The position numbers were made by a program, and so were the translations under genes. Below, in pieces: positions 9,073 through 19,127 of a DNA stretch of 64,000 bases. Under the pieces are notes generated by a model, which had not been told where the DNA came from, did no database searches, and was given only the letters and a program-made list of their open reading frames with translations. The stretch is taken from the NCBI GenBank assembly GCA_012295225.1, contig WMKK01000018.1:286898-350897 (forward strand), given 5' to 3'. The stretch's first letter is position 1. Each line of letters begins with the position of its first letter. The stretch comes from Ostreococcus mediterraneus. Taxonomy: Eukaryota > Chlorophyta > Mamiellophyceae > Mamiellales > Bathycoccaceae.

Positions 9073-12000
9073 TCACGCGGCGGCGTCTGTTTCGGAGTTG
9101 GATGCCGCCGCGTCGTCGTCCGCGCGCGCGGGCGCGTCGGATTTCATCGGCGACAGCGTAAACGACCACGTCCGTGGATCCACAGCGGCGAGAATCCGCG
9201 ATGAAAACATAGATTGCGCCGGTGGTGGTGGAGATTTCGTGGCACTGTCGGCGTTTTCGTTATTTTCTGCGGTGTTTGAGTCCGCTGCGGGGTCGTTTCG
9301 ACGAAATTGATCGCGCAGCGCTTCGAGCTTTTCCTGCGCTTTGGATTTCGGGCGCGGGACGACACCAAGTTTTGTGAGTTCGGCGATAGCTTCTGCGTCT
9401 CCGCTCTCGACAACGAGTTCGAGCAAGCGCTGGATAGCTCGAGTGACCATCTCGTCGTCTCTGTACTCGATAAACTTGGAAGAGTCGTCCCTGAGTTCGG
9501 CGACAATGTCCTTGAGCGCCTTTGACAGCACGACGTCCACGGGCATTTTAAGCAATAAATTATGCTCAACAATGACGCGATCAACGTGTTCGCTTTCTAA
9601 TGCGGCGATGACGCGCTGCGGTGGAAGTGAACGAACGTCAATGGAAACCGAACCAGGGCTATCGATCGTCTTCAATGCGCTGAGCGCCGTGGTGATGGAC
9701 GCCGCGCTCGTCACCGCCGTTTCCTTGAATGAATGCGTCGTTCGCGCTAGGAATGCGCTCGCCGACTCCAATCCACTCCTCGCGCTCTCAATTGATGCTT
9801 TGGCATTCTCGGATGCGAGCTCAAAACTGCGATTGGTTTCTTTGCGCACGGTATCGGTAGTCTTCGTCACCGTTTCGCGGACTGAGTCGGTGGTTTTCGT
9901 CGCCCATTCGGTCACGGCTTCGGCGCTTGATTTTGCAACTTCCGCCGTGCTTGTCGTCAGCGCCGCTGTTTTTTCGCTGATGATTTTCGATGTGTAAAAT
10001 AATTGCTCCACCATGCCTGGTTTAGGTGTTGGCGTGCACGTGCACGTGATGTACTCTTCGCCGCCATTGTCGTCTGGCGAACACACCGTCACCGTCAATT
10101 TCACGTACGCGTTCTTCGTCGTGAGCGCGGCAACAGCAGCTCGCGCTGCTAAAGCTGCCGCGGCTTCAGATTCAAGCGCCGCTTGTGCTTCAAGCGCGCG
10201 AACTTCAGCTTCATACTCTTCCACCATCGGTAAAAAGATATCAATCGAGGACATGGCCACGTATGTGGTGAACGTCGAATTGATGACTTGAGTAATATCC
10301 GCGGCGACGGCGGCGATAAACTTTGGCCCGCAAATGAGCGCAGATACCGTACACGCCAGGTCTCGAGCAAACTCACGGTCGAACACGCGCTTGCCGAGCG
10401 CTTCGGCGTCTTCATACGAGAGCTTCTTGGTTGAAATGGCATCCGCTTTGGCGTCGCACGCGATTTTCATCGCTCGTCTTCGGCTCTTCAAAGTCGCGCG
10501 GTTGCCCGAGTTTAAGAAATTAGCCAAGGTCTTCGACGCGCGGCGCTTCAAGTCTGTGCCTTCTGCAACCACTCGATCGAGTGCGCTTTGCATGAGCGTT
10601 GATAAGTCGGCGAAGGGCGATGACATGGTCATCCATCCTTCGTTTGTCCCGGATTCATCAGACGCCGCCGCCGGCGTTTCGCCGTCTATGTCCATCGTCG
10701 ACGGCGAAGCCGCAGTGACGTCATCGTCGCTCAAACTTCCGTCGTCGTCGTCGTTTTCAACGCCCGCCATGAAGCGAATTACGGGTGACATTTCCAAATT
10801 TTCCTTATCTGTACCGGCGGCGAGCCCAATCGCCGTGGACACCACCGAGGGATCGAGCGGGGACGCCCCAGATAAGCACGCAAAAAATATACAAATTCGA
10901 AATCGGTTCATAAAGTGCGTGGCGTGCGCACCCATTGGCCCGGGCGTGAGCCAGGCGAACATCAACGCGGCGGCGTACTGAATCACGGAATGAGACGACA
11001 CGGCGTTCATCAACGGCGCGCGTTCGGGATTGGGATACTTTTGATAGTGCTTCCGCGCCATTTCAGGCGCGCCGGCAATGGCCGCCACGGGCACGCCCTC
11101 GATGGCAGTTTTCAAAAACTTGTGCACCATCATCAGCGATGCGGTTTCATGCGCGCGTGCGAGCGCGCTTTTGTCTTGCGGCGCGGGCGCGTCGATGGCA
11201 GCTCCAGCGGGAGCGGCGTCATTTTCGTCTCGTTCGCGCCGCTCAGCATCCTCCTTTGCGATCCACTCGTCATCTCTACGCAAGAACATGGCCCAGAATT
11301 GTACTTCGTGACAAATAGCGTCGTACTCACTATCGTTTCGGTACTTATCCGCGCGCGATTGTCGCCACGAAGCGTTCCACGCCTGTACGAGCGAGAGAAA
11401 TCCGCACCCGGGTGACGCGTCCTGTGTCTTCTTCTTCCGCGAAACGTTCCTTTTATCACCGCCACCACCACCAAACCACCCACTACCATCCCCTGAGGAC
11501 GTGGTTTCGTGCGCATCATCATCATCAGCGGCAGCGGCAGCAGCAGAGTCAGCGGCAACCTCCTTCAACGCGTCGACGAGCGTCCCGGGCGCGCACGCAA
11601 CGCGCGCCCCATCCACGCCAGCGAGCGTACTTAACGCCTCCCGAATCTTCCCCGCTCGCGCCTGCGCATCGTGTCCATCGACATATTCACACACCACGAG
11701 CACGTTGTCGCGCCCAAAAGTCTTCACCGCGCGTTCAATTTCCGGTATTTGATGAAGGATACGAAGCCGTCGTAACGCCCGAACGCTCGGTTGGTGCGCC
11801 GACGCCATCCACGCGTCGTCCGCGTCAGCCGCCGTCGTCGACACAGAGACTTCGGGATACTGCGTCGATGCCGTTTTCGACGAAGTTTCCGACGTTTCCG
11901 ACGACGAAGCGTCGCGTATCGTTCGCGCCTCGTCAGCCGCCGACGCCGAACGCGTCGTCTCGCTCGCACCATTCACCTTGCAACACGTCACGAAACACAC

Positions 12001-12396
12001 CGCGTGCGCGTTGACCCACAACTTTGTCCCCGTCGTCGCGTCCCGGTCGCTCTTCCGTTCGAATACGACCTCGCAATCGCGCGTCTCGCGGTGTCCCGGT
12101 GACAACAGCGCTTCAACACCATCCCACGCGTCGTCGTCAGCGTCATCAATCCCGTCATCCACGCCTCCTCCGCCATCGCGCGCGCCGTACCGCGCGCGCG
12201 CCGTGCAGTCCGTCACGCCAATCACCCCGTGCGCGCGCGCCCGACGCTCCAGCGCGGTCAACGCTGCGAGGCGCGCGTCGCGTTCGGCGCAGTGTGGAAG
12301 CGCATCGAGCGCCAGCGCGCGCATTCGCGCGCACGATTCGGCAAAAGACGCCAGCGCGTCGTCGCGCGATGCTGGCGCTCGTGCGCGTGACGGCAT
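9073..12396 (-). CDS. Large unrecognised protein with LEA-like helical region
   Basis: About 1107 aa; an upstream in-frame ATG at 12480 would add 28 residues but sits only 13 bp from a plus-strand ATG. Visible parts: a globular N-terminus with Cys (residues 1-170), an Asp/Ala linker, a helical core near 330-480 with FWAMFLRRDDEWIAKE and AVSSHSVIQYAAALMFAW, a second helical block with ICGPKFIAAVAADITQVIN, and near residues 810-895 repeated amphipathic units (AVTEWATKTTDSVRETVTKT) like LEA or apolipoprotein helices. The tail is acidic with a Pro run. No catalytic motif was found and no family is recognised. Coding is supported by 3.3 kb of open frame. Confidence 0.75.
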   Translation of the reverse strand: MPSRARAPASRDDALASFAESCARMRALALDALPHCAERDARLAALTALERRARAHGVIGVTDCTARARYGARDGGGGVDDGIDDADDDAWDGVEALLSPGHRETRDCEVVFERKSDRDATTGTKLWVNAHAVCFVTCCKVNGASETTRSASAADEARTIRDASSSETSETSSKTASTQYPEVSVSTTAADADDAWMASAHQPSVRALRRLRILHQIPEIERAVKTFGRDNVLVVCEYVDGHDAQARAGKIREALSTLAGVDGARVACAPGTLVDALKEVAADSAAAAAADDDDAHETTSSGDGSGWFGGGGGDKRNVSRKKKTQDASPGCGFLSLVQAWNASWRQSRADKYRNDSEYDAICHEVQFWAMFLRRDDEWIAKEDAERRERDENDAAPAGAAIDAPAPQDKSALARAHETASLMMVHKFLKTAIEGVPVAAIAGAPEMARKHYQKYPNPERAPLMNAVSSHSVIQYAAALMFAWLTPGPMGAHATHFMNRFRICIFFACLSGASPLDPSVVSTAIGLAAGTDKENLEMSPVIRFMAGVENDDDDGSLSDDDVTAASPSTMDIDGETPAAASDESGTNEGWMTMSSPFADLSTLMQSALDRVVAEGTDLKRRASKTLANFLNSGNRATLKSRRRAMKIACDAKADAISTKKLSYEDAEALGKRVFDREFARDLACTVSALICGPKFIAAVAADITQVINSTFTTYVAMSSIDIFLPMVEEYEAEVRALEAQAALESEAAAALAARAAVAALTTKNAYVKLTVTVCSPDDNGGEEYITCTCTPTPKPGMVEQLFYTSKIISEKTAALTTSTAEVAKSSAEAVTEWATKTTDSVRETVTKTTDTVRKETNRSFELASENAKASIESARSGLESASAFLARTTHSFKETAVTSAASITTALSALKTIDSPGSVSIDVRSLPPQRVIAALESEHVDRVIVEHNLLLKMPVDVVLSKALKDIVAELRDDSSKFIEYRDDEMVTRAIQRLLELVVESGDAEAIAELTKLGVVPRPKSKAQEKLEALRDQFRRNDPAADSNTAENNENADSATKSPPPPAQSMFSSRILAAVDPRTWSFTLSPMKSDAPARADDDAAASNSETDAAA

Positions 12397-12493
12397 CGCG
12401 CGTGCGTGCGGCGCGGCGCGGCGCGGATCGAGCGACGACGCGCGCGCGACGTCGACGAATGACGATTGAATCGTCAACATCAGACGCTGACGC

Positions 12494-12838
12494 ATGCACC
12501 GCGCGACGACGACGACGACGACGAGGACGACGCTGCGCGCATCGCCCGCCACCGCGGCGACGCACCGAGCGCGTCGCCTCGCGCCGCGCATCGCGCGCGC
12601 GAAACCCACGGACGAGGACGCGGTCGACGCCGCGTTAAAGCTTCCGCGCGAGTTTTCGCGTGAGCGCCAATCGCGCAAGAAAACAACGCCGTTAAAGCCG
12701 CTCTCGCCCGCGGAACGCGCGGCGTTGCGCGACGCGTGGGCGCAGGAGTGTCGTCGCGCCGGGCTCGAGCGCTTGGCGGCGTGTTTTAACGCGCCGTTGG
12801 ATGCGAAGAGCGACGGTGAAGCCGATTGGGATGGGTGA
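12494..12838 (+). CDS. Small hypothetical protein, possibly organellar
   Basis: 114 aa. The first 35 residues (MHRATTTTTTRTTLRASPAT...) lack acidic residues and are rich in Arg, Thr and Ala, like a mitochondrial presequence. The rest is charged and helical (LSPAERAALRDAWAQECRRA). No family recognised. Its 3' end overlaps the start of the next plus-strand frame by 38 bp in another register, or by 8 bp if that gene starts at 12831. Either the two are joined by unseen splicing or one start is misplaced. The ATG is 13 bp from a possible minus-strand ATG. Confidence 0.42.
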   Translation: MHRATTTTTTRTTLRASPATAATHRARRLAPRIARAKPTDEDAVDAALKLPREFSRERQSRKKTTPLKPLSPAERAALRDAWAQECRRAGLERLAACFNAPLDAKSDGEADWDG

Positions 12839-15113
12839 GCGGCGGTTGGCGTACTGCATTCGGTTTGGGGACGGCGCGGCAGAGGACGCGCGCGAGGCGT
12901 TCGCGCGCGTGCGTTGGCGCGGCGGAGGTGGTGTGAATGATAGCGATGACGATGACGTGCGCGTGGTGGCGATCGGGGCGACGGAACGCGCGAGTGATGA
13001 CGCGTACGTCTGGCGAGGCGACTTGAAGAGCGCGAAAACGCTCGAGCGGCTACGCAACGCCGTGACGCGCGAGACGCGAGATGCGTTGGCGACCGCGTCG
13101 CATCGCGGTGCGCGTGTTCTCGTCTTGGCGACGGGCGTGGAATGCGTGCGCGGAACGACGTTGACGCGCGCATTGCACTTGTTTTTTGCGTTTGCTCGAG
13201 CGTTTGCTGGGACATTGGACGACGACGTGGAGGTTGGAATTGTGTATACGATGCGCGCTGAGGCGCCGTCGCGCGCGTCGAGCGCGAATATGACGTTTAA
13301 TTTAGTGCATGCACGCGTGCCGGCGCGGCGTGTGTGGCCGACGCGCGTCGAACGGCGCCTCAGCGCGATGGGTTGCGAGGACGAGGCGACGACGAGCCGG
13401 CGCGCGTCTGACATGTGGTGTGCGGAACACGCGAGAGCGTTACGCGCCGCCGGGTGCGAGGTGGTTATAGACGACGATGCGTGTAGCGCGACGTCTTTAG
13501 GGACATCGATGGTGTTTCCGGATGGCGTCGATGGTTTCTATAAAGTCGCGTTTACGGTGACGGAGCGAATGGCTGACGTGAGCGCGCGCGTCTACGCCCG
13601 CGTCTTTGCGACGACAACGACGACGACGACGACGCTTCGCGATGGCAGCGAAACAATCATCGTCCAATCGTCACCCGAGCGATGGACGGAAGGCGGCTAC
13701 GCCGCCGAGCATTACGTCACCGCGAATCCGCAGCCGCACGGCGCGTACTTTGAGCTCCGCGACGCCGAAACCGGCGTGGATATCGCCTACATCGCGTGCA
13801 GCGCGCTCCAACGCGCCGAAAACGACATCGACGGGCGTTTTCCATTTTCATCCATCGACAGCGCGTTTACGTCTGCGAACGTCGATCGATTATGCGTGTT
13901 ATCCGCGCATCGACGACACGGAGCCAAGGAAATTTTACTTCGAGCGACGGGCGACGCCTACCACGCCCTGTCCCTGCCGCTTCGCATCAAAACGGCGAAA
14001 GAATCCGTCGTGGCGAGCTTTGAGGCGTGTGCATTACTCGCGTTCGAGCGCGTCAAGGATCCGTCGGCGAACGGCGTGGCGAAGCGTCGCGGTGAGAAGC
14101 GCGTGGTCGTCGTCGTTCCTTCGTCGAGTCGATGGGGCGCGGATGATGACGATTCGCGCGACTACACCCAATGGCGTCAAACGAGTGCGCCAACGCACGT
14201 TGACGCGCGTCACCGCCAACCATCATCATCTGGAGCTCGCGGTGCTGCAGCAAACGCGCTCGCGGCGTTTACGGCGGCATTGAACAAAGTCACGCCAGAC
14301 GCCGTCGACCGCGCGGCGCGGGACATGTCGTCGGCGCTCGCGTCCCGCGCCGACATTCTCCCCACGTGCGCCCGCAGGCTCGCCCGCGCGGCGTTGGCGC
14401 AACCCATATACGCGATGTGTTACGCGCGTTGCGCCGCCGCGCTCGACGCGCGATTTCAACACGCCGTGGTTGCGTTGATTCTTGACGAAGACGAAGACGT
14501 CGCGTGCATTTCGGCGCTCCACGCGGTTGGATTGATATCGTCGTCCCGCGTAGTGGACGTGGCGTTCACCGCCGCGGCTCGTCATTGTGACCCGCCCTGG
14601 GACGACAGTGATGCGTGTTTTAAGTCACTCGAGCGCGCGTACCGCGTGCTCGCGGCGTGCGGGAAGCCATTGTACGACCAAGTCAAACACGCGGACGTCG
14701 TTCGAGCCGTCGTTAAATCCACGACGCCGTCGAGACGCGAGCGCTTTCGCGCCGCTGGTGCCCCGACGCGTTTCCTCTTCTTCGCCGAAGACGTCGCTGA
14801 CGCCATCGCGCGAGATTTTCAACCGACGCGCGAGGGTAGCCGCGGGTTTGGCGCTACGCCGAATGCGACGTCGAGACGCGACGCGCATCGAGCCGTCGAA
14901 TGCGAATTTAAAAACGTCAGCGTGCGCGTGCGTAATGACGACGACGACGACGACGACGACGGCGTTGATGACGGCGTACGTCGAGGCGAACGTAAAGGAT
15001 GGGTGTTCTGGTACGTCGGAAGCCCCATCGCGTGCGCAAATTCATCGTCCTCGAGGTACGCGTTTGCTGGTCCCGGCGCGCCGGAACGCTTTGTACGACT
15101 ACCACATTTATAA
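12831..15113 (+). CDS. Large unrecognised protein (760 aa)
   Basis: Start taken at MGERRLAYCIRFGDG; an ATG 10 codons upstream (12801) is also in frame. The first 270 residues look globular with alternating strands (RVLVLATGVECVRGTTLTRA, MVFPDGVDGFYKVAFTVTE) and Cys in FNLVHARVP-to-SDMWCAEHAR. Residues 270-420 form a further beta-rich part, followed by a Ser/Arg linker and then an Ala-rich helical array (450-640) that resembles ARM/HEAT repeats. An Asp run comes from a GAC repeat near 14940. No catalytic signature and no family recognised; probably a protein-interaction scaffold. Its stop is 10 bp from the convergent stop of TSEN54. Confidence 0.72.
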   Translation: MGERRLAYCIRFGDGAAEDAREAFARVRWRGGGGVNDSDDDDVRVVAIGATERASDDAYVWRGDLKSAKTLERLRNAVTRETRDALATASHRGARVLVLATGVECVRGTTLTRALHLFFAFARAFAGTLDDDVEVGIVYTMRAEAPSRASSANMTFNLVHARVPARRVWPTRVERRLSAMGCEDEATTSRRASDMWCAEHARALRAAGCEVVIDDDACSATSLGTSMVFPDGVDGFYKVAFTVTERMADVSARVYARVFATTTTTTTTLRDGSETIIVQSSPERWTEGGYAAEHYVTANPQPHGAYFELRDAETGVDIAYIACSALQRAENDIDGRFPFSSIDSAFTSANVDRLCVLSAHRRHGAKEILLRATGDAYHALSLPLRIKTAKESVVASFEACALLAFERVKDPSANGVAKRRGEKRVVVVVPSSSRWGADDDDSRDYTQWRQTSAPTHVDARHRQPSSSGARGAAANALAAFTAALNKVTPDAVDRAARDMSSALASRADILPTCARRLARAALAQPIYAMCYARCAAALDARFQHAVVALILDEDEDVACISALHAVGLISSSRVVDVAFTAAARHCDPPWDDSDACFKSLERAYRVLAACGKPLYDQVKHADVVRAVVKSTTPSRRERFRAAGAPTRFLFFAEDVADAIARDFQPTREGSRGFGATPNATSRRDAHRAVECEFKNVSVRVRNDDDDDDDDGVDDGVRRGERKGWVFWYVGSPIACANSSSSRYAFAGPGAPERFVRLPHL

Positions 15114-15123
15114 TACAACAACA

Positions 15124-16176
15124 TTAATACACCTTGGGCGCGGCAATGGTGAACATCACCACCGTCGATTGCCGACACGTCGACACGCGCACGGGTTTCC
15201 CTCCAGCGCAATCCAGCAGCGCTTGCGATTCCCGTCCCGTGAGCGGTTTCGCGCTCGACGCGTAGACGTAAAAACTCGCGTCGTCGGGTGCCTTTTTGCT
15301 AAAATTCTTATTCGGTTGATACACCGTAAACGTCGGCGCGAGATTGACGGGCGCCAGACCGTCGTCGTCCGTCTCGCACGCCATCATGACACCCTTCTCA
15401 ATCTCCGGACCGAGCCACGCGTGCTCGATGGCGCCGGACCACGGCCACCAATGTCTCGACGTCGCCTCGCGCCGCCTCGCCGCCGACGCCGCCCGTCTCG
15501 CGTCCACGTGGGCTGACGCACTCGCACTCTCCACATCAATCCTACGCCGCTTCGCCTCGCGCGTATCAACACATAATACGTCTTCTCGTTGCGTCGCCCA
15601 GCGCCCTCGACCGTCCGCGAGCGTCCAATCGCTCTCCCGAGCATCCATCGTCCACGACGCCCCAAACCGTCGCACCGCAAACCCCAACCGACACAGCTTT
15701 GCATACGTCAAATATTCATCCATGTTGATCCCTTCTCGCGCCATGAGCGCGTACACCCCTCGCACGCTCACCACGTTTTCGTCGGTTTCATCGTACACCA
15801 ACGCCAAGCGCTCGGTTTCGACGAGAAACGCGCACTCTTCGGGAAAGAGCCACGTCGACGCCCCGCGCGCGCACCCGAATCGATGAAACACTCGTCCTCG
15901 CGCGCGAATCACCTCGGCTCGGCGCGCGTGAGGGCGCCACACGGCGACAGGGATGTTCGCACTGGATGTTCCGCGCGCCGAGGACCACGCGCGGGCGTGG
16001 CGCGCGAGCGTAGACGGCACTTTGTCCCGGAGCGAGTAGAGATGATGATGATGATTCTGGCTCGATGATGGGACGTCGTGCGCGCGCGCGGGGGCGTTCG
16101 ATGCCTTTGGACCGCGCCTGAACACGGCGCGCGCGTCGGCGGCGGCGTCGGCGGCGGCGCGCGGCGGCGGTGGCAT
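15124..16176 (-). CDS. TSEN54: tRNA-splicing endonuclease subunit SEN54
   Basis: Non-catalytic subunit of the tetrameric tRNA intron endonuclease (Sen2-Sen34-Sen54-Sen15). The family N-domain is clear: TWLFPEECAFLVETERLALV, then GINMDEYLTYAKLCRLGFAV, matching the conserved WLYPEEA...FLVE...EQYQVYAYLKRLGY pattern. The C-terminal domain has FTVYQPNKNFSKKAPDDASF and ends with a beta-rich fold (STVVMFTIAAPKVY). MPPPPRAAADAA is used as start (350 aa); the frame extends upstream another 120 codons in low-complexity Arg/His-rich sequence. Between the domains a Lys/Arg/Asp linker (about 175-255) could hold a nuclear signal. It implies intron-containing tRNA genes in this genome, as Mamiellales are known to have. 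Confidence 0.8.
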   Translation of the reverse strand: MPPPPRAAADAAADARAVFRRGPKASNAPARAHDVPSSSQNHHHHLYSLRDKVPSTLARHARAWSSARGTSSANIPVAVWRPHARRAEVIRARGRVFHRFGCARGASTWLFPEECAFLVETERLALVYDETDENVVSVRGVYALMAREGINMDEYLTYAKLCRLGFAVRRFGASWTMDARESDWTLADGRGRWATQREDVLCVDTREAKRRRIDVESASASAHVDARRAASAARRREATSRHWWPWSGAIEHAWLGPEIEKGVMMACETDDDGLAPVNLAPTFTVYQPNKNFSKKAPDDASFYVYASSAKPLTGRESQALLDCAGGKPVRVSTCRQSTVVMFTIAAPKVY

Positions 16177-17113
16177 CGTCGACGCGCGGTTGAGCGACGC
16201 GCGGCGCGCACTGACGCGAGCCCGTGCACACGCACGTGCAACAGAACCACGCGATATATGCGCGACGACGCGTCGCGATGCGCCGTGGTGCGACGCGAGC
16301 GCGTGACGATGCGTGTGTGTCATCACCTCGAGCGCACATCGGGTGCGTGGCGTCGAGGCGACGGTGCGGTGGATTGAAACGCGCGTCGTAGGAGCCACCA
16401 TGGCATGCGATTCGGATGCTTCAGTGCGCGCCGCGCCGCCGTCGCCGCCGCCGCCCGGTCGTCGCGACCGCACCATACGCCGCATCGCATTCGCACCGCA
16501 TCGCACGCGCGCGCCATGCGACGCAGCGAATCGATGTCGCACATCGAAGCCGCGATGAGCAGCGTGAAGAGTTTGAAAAGCAGACCGAGTGGGTTAGACT
16601 TGCCAAACACCCCGCGTTTTTTGCGGCGGAAACACAGGTGCGACGCGAGAGGCGCGACGCGGGCGCGCGGGCGATGTCGTGAGTGCCGCGCGCGCATCGC
16701 GATGGGCGAATCGAGGCGGTAGAGAGCGCGTATGCGACGAGGATGTGCGACTCGACGCTATCCGTTTGCGAGACGAGACGCGTTCAACGACTAACCTTTC
16801 GTCGGGTGTCTTACGCGTCGTACGCCGCGCTTTAGAACGATATTAATCCTAGGTACGGTGGTATTCGTGATGTTTTGTGTGCTCATCGCGCGCAGCTCGT
16901 CGCGAGCGGCGAGGCTGGCGACGGATGAAATAGGACGCGAGGTTGGACGCGAGGTGCGAAAAGTTGGACGTTTGGGGTCGCTCGTGACGTCCCGCGGAGC
17001 TTGAATGAATGAATTGTGTAGCAGTAGTAGAGACAACGAGAGTAGTAATCTGTTGTGTATAGTTGAGAGAGAGAAAATCAGTCAGTGTGTCGGTATCGTA
17101 TCGTAGTGAGACA
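16177..17113. other. 937-bp gap between TSEN54 and the KH gene
   Basis: Both flanking genes are on the minus strand. It holds GC-rich upstream sequence of TSEN54, one weak plus-strand ORF (16416-16682, listed separately), and downstream sequence of the KH gene that becomes less CG-rich after 16790. No repeat array or RNA gene seen. Confidence 0.4.
16416..16682 (+). CDS. Possible small protein, weak
   Basis: 88 aa, divergent from TSEN54. An Arg/His/Ala-rich N-terminus that could be a mitochondrial presequence is followed by a charged helix (DEQREEFEKQTEWVRLAKHP, then AFFAAETQVRRERRD). Three ATGs in three frames lie within 20 bp, so frame choice is uncertain. This one is preferred because its second half alone reads like a soluble helix. 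No family recognised. Confidence 0.28.
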   Translation: MLQCAPRRRRRRRPVVATAPYAASHSHRIARARHATQRIDVAHRSRDEQREEFEKQTEWVRLAKHPAFFAAETQVRRERRDAGARAMS

Positions 17114-18952
17114 TCAAACGTTGGATGCGGTCGGCGCCGGTTCAGCCGCGTCTTCGTCCTCGGCTGTCTGTCCCATTGGTTCTTCGTTCGTCTGTGTCTG
17201 TGTCTTTGTCTGTGTCGCATCGTATCGCGTCTGTTCACCACCACCACTGCCGCCGTAATACGCAATCGGTGGCGACGCCGCTGACGCGTCGTACCCGCCG
17301 TACGTACCGACCCCCGGCGCGCCGTACCCGCTCATCCGTTGACAGTACTCGGCGTATGAATTCCAATACGCCGCATACGACTGATGATGATGCATCATCG
17401 CCGCCATCCCAGCGTGATGATGTTCTCCACCCATCGACGGCGGCGGCGTGTTGTATAACCCCGTATACGGCGCTCCAAAGTACGCCATCGGAGGCGCCGC
17501 CGACGCAAACGCCGGCGCCGCGGCATCGACTGTCATCGTCGGCTTACCCATCGCCATTGCCATTGGCAGCGGCGGCGGCGAGACGCCACCTCCAGCACCA
17601 CCGTGAATCATCACGCGCCCGATGCATTGATCGTTAATCATGCGCGCCGCGTCCCGACACGCTTGCACCGAACCGCGAAGGTACACGATGCGATTGGGCG
17701 CGCCTTCGGGCGTCTCGGCGTCGGTTTGTATCTGCACCCGCGCGTTGGTCGCGCGTTGGATGAATTTGATGTTATCTCCACCGCGACCGATGATCATGCC
17801 GACTTTTGTATGTGGGATTGTCATCGTCGCCGTGGCTGGCGACGTATCTGAAGCGCCACCGCCGCCAGTCGACGATCGAAGAAGACGTCGAGCCGACATC
17901 GAAGTCGGGTACGCCGTCACCGTAGCGCGTCCGTCAAAATCCTCACCAAACACCATCCCGGGTGTTCCATCATCACCATCGGCGTCACCATACAACTCGT
18001 GATCCTCCTCGTCACCATCGTCGTCATCGCGCATCGCCGCGCGGGCATCATCTTCGATGACTCGAGCCGCCGCCGCCGCGCTCGCCGAAACGCGCTCTAA
18101 AAATCCCGCCCCTGGCGCCTCAAATCCATGCATTTCACCACCCGATCGATCCTCACTCGTATCAATCAACCGCTCAATCATCTCCACCGCATACGCACAC
18201 GCTGCGGGTGCGCCTTCGATCTCTACCCGTCGCTTGGCGCCGTCCCAGGAATCCCGAGCGATGGAAATCCGCGTCCCGGTTTTGGCTTGCACGAAACTCA
18301 CGTGTCTCCCGTCGCGACCGATGACGAGCCCAACCTTGCTATTCGGCACGTGCATCACCCGCACATGCGGCGCCTCGGCATCAAACAGTTCAGCAGACAA
18401 ATCAATCGTCGCGGGCGGCGACGGCGGCGACTGCTGCTCGACGTCAGCGGCGCCCGCGCGACGCGGCGCTCGACGTCGGCTCGCGACATTCGGCGCTTGA
18501 CCAGCCAACACGTGTACTTCATCCGGTGAGCTCATGGGCGTCACCATTCCCGAATGCGCGCGCGGCGGCGGCGTTGGCGGCAACGGTGGTTTGTGTTCCC
18601 TCGTGTTCGCGTCGTGCGCGGATGCGGGCGCGGATGCGGTCGCGGATGTCGGACGCGCGCGATGTCGAGCCGACGTCGGAGCCAATGTCCCAGACGACGT
18701 CGGGCTCGCGCGCGACATCATCGGGAATGCCGCCCCGCTGTGTCCACCGATGCGCGTCATGCGCGCGTATGACGACGACGGGGATGACGGTGACGATGTC
18801 GGTGCGACGGGCGCGGCGTGCGGCGGCGTCGCTGGCGCGGGCATGGCGTCGGCGATGGCACCGTCGGTGTCAGATGTGGAGCCGCGAGGCGCGCGGTGCG
18901 GCTGCGCGGTGCCTCGCCGGGCGTGTGGCGATGGGGATCCGCGGCGACGCAT
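17114..18952 (-). CDS. Two-KH-domain RNA-binding protein
   Basis: Two KH domains of the FUBP/PCBP type: KH1 (about 196-265) VRVMHVPNSKVGLVIGRDGR and KH2 (about 370-445) TMTIPHTKVGMIIGRGGDN. Both keep the GxxG loop (GRDG, GRGG) that grips single-stranded RNA or DNA. The N-terminus is Ser/Pro/Ala-rich; a later in-frame ATG at 18844 (MPAPATPPHAAP) may be the real start. The tail is rich in Gly, Tyr, Met and His (QSYAAYWNSYAEYCQRMSGY), a prion-like composition common in RNP-granule proteins, and ends Thr/Gln/Glu-rich. Likely a nuclear or cytosolic regulator of mRNA; targets unknown. Confidence 0.85.
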   Translation of the reverse strand: MRRRGSPSPHARRGTAQPHRAPRGSTSDTDGAIADAMPAPATPPHAAPVAPTSSPSSPSSSYARMTRIGGHSGAAFPMMSRASPTSSGTLAPTSARHRARPTSATASAPASAHDANTREHKPPLPPTPPPRAHSGMVTPMSSPDEVHVLAGQAPNVASRRRAPRRAGAADVEQQSPPSPPATIDLSAELFDAEAPHVRVMHVPNSKVGLVIGRDGRHVSFVQAKTGTRISIARDSWDGAKRRVEIEGAPAACAYAVEMIERLIDTSEDRSGGEMHGFEAPGAGFLERVSASAAAAARVIEDDARAAMRDDDDGDEEDHELYGDADGDDGTPGMVFGEDFDGRATVTAYPTSMSARRLLRSSTGGGGASDTSPATATMTIPHTKVGMIIGRGGDNIKFIQRATNARVQIQTDAETPEGAPNRIVYLRGSVQACRDAARMINDQCIGRVMIHGGAGGGVSPPPLPMAMAMGKPTMTVDAAAPAFASAAPPMAYFGAPYTGLYNTPPPSMGGEHHHAGMAAMMHHHQSYAAYWNSYAEYCQRMSGYGAPGVGTYGGYDASAASPPIAYYGGSGGGEQTRYDATQTKTQTQTNEEPMGQTAEDEDAAEPAPTASNV

Positions 18953-19127
18953 GCGTGCGGTGCGTCCGTCGTGTGCGCGCGTATGGCGTGAATGTGCTTG
19001 CGTGCGGCGGCGATCGTCGGCGAAGAAGGTGGTGCGTCAATGTGTGAGGTGTCGTCGGCGTTCGCGCGCGCGGGACATGGGTGCGCCACACAGCGGCGGC
19101 GCGATGCGTGCGTGTGCGTGTGTGTTA

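Noticed and set aside
12397-13215. 245-codon upstream extension of the large minus-strand gene
   Set aside because: It is Arg/Ser/His noise and overlaps two plus-strand coding regions.
17603-18770. Several plus-strand frames of 70-200 codons opposite the KH gene
   Set aside because: The KH domains on the minus strand explain the open frames.
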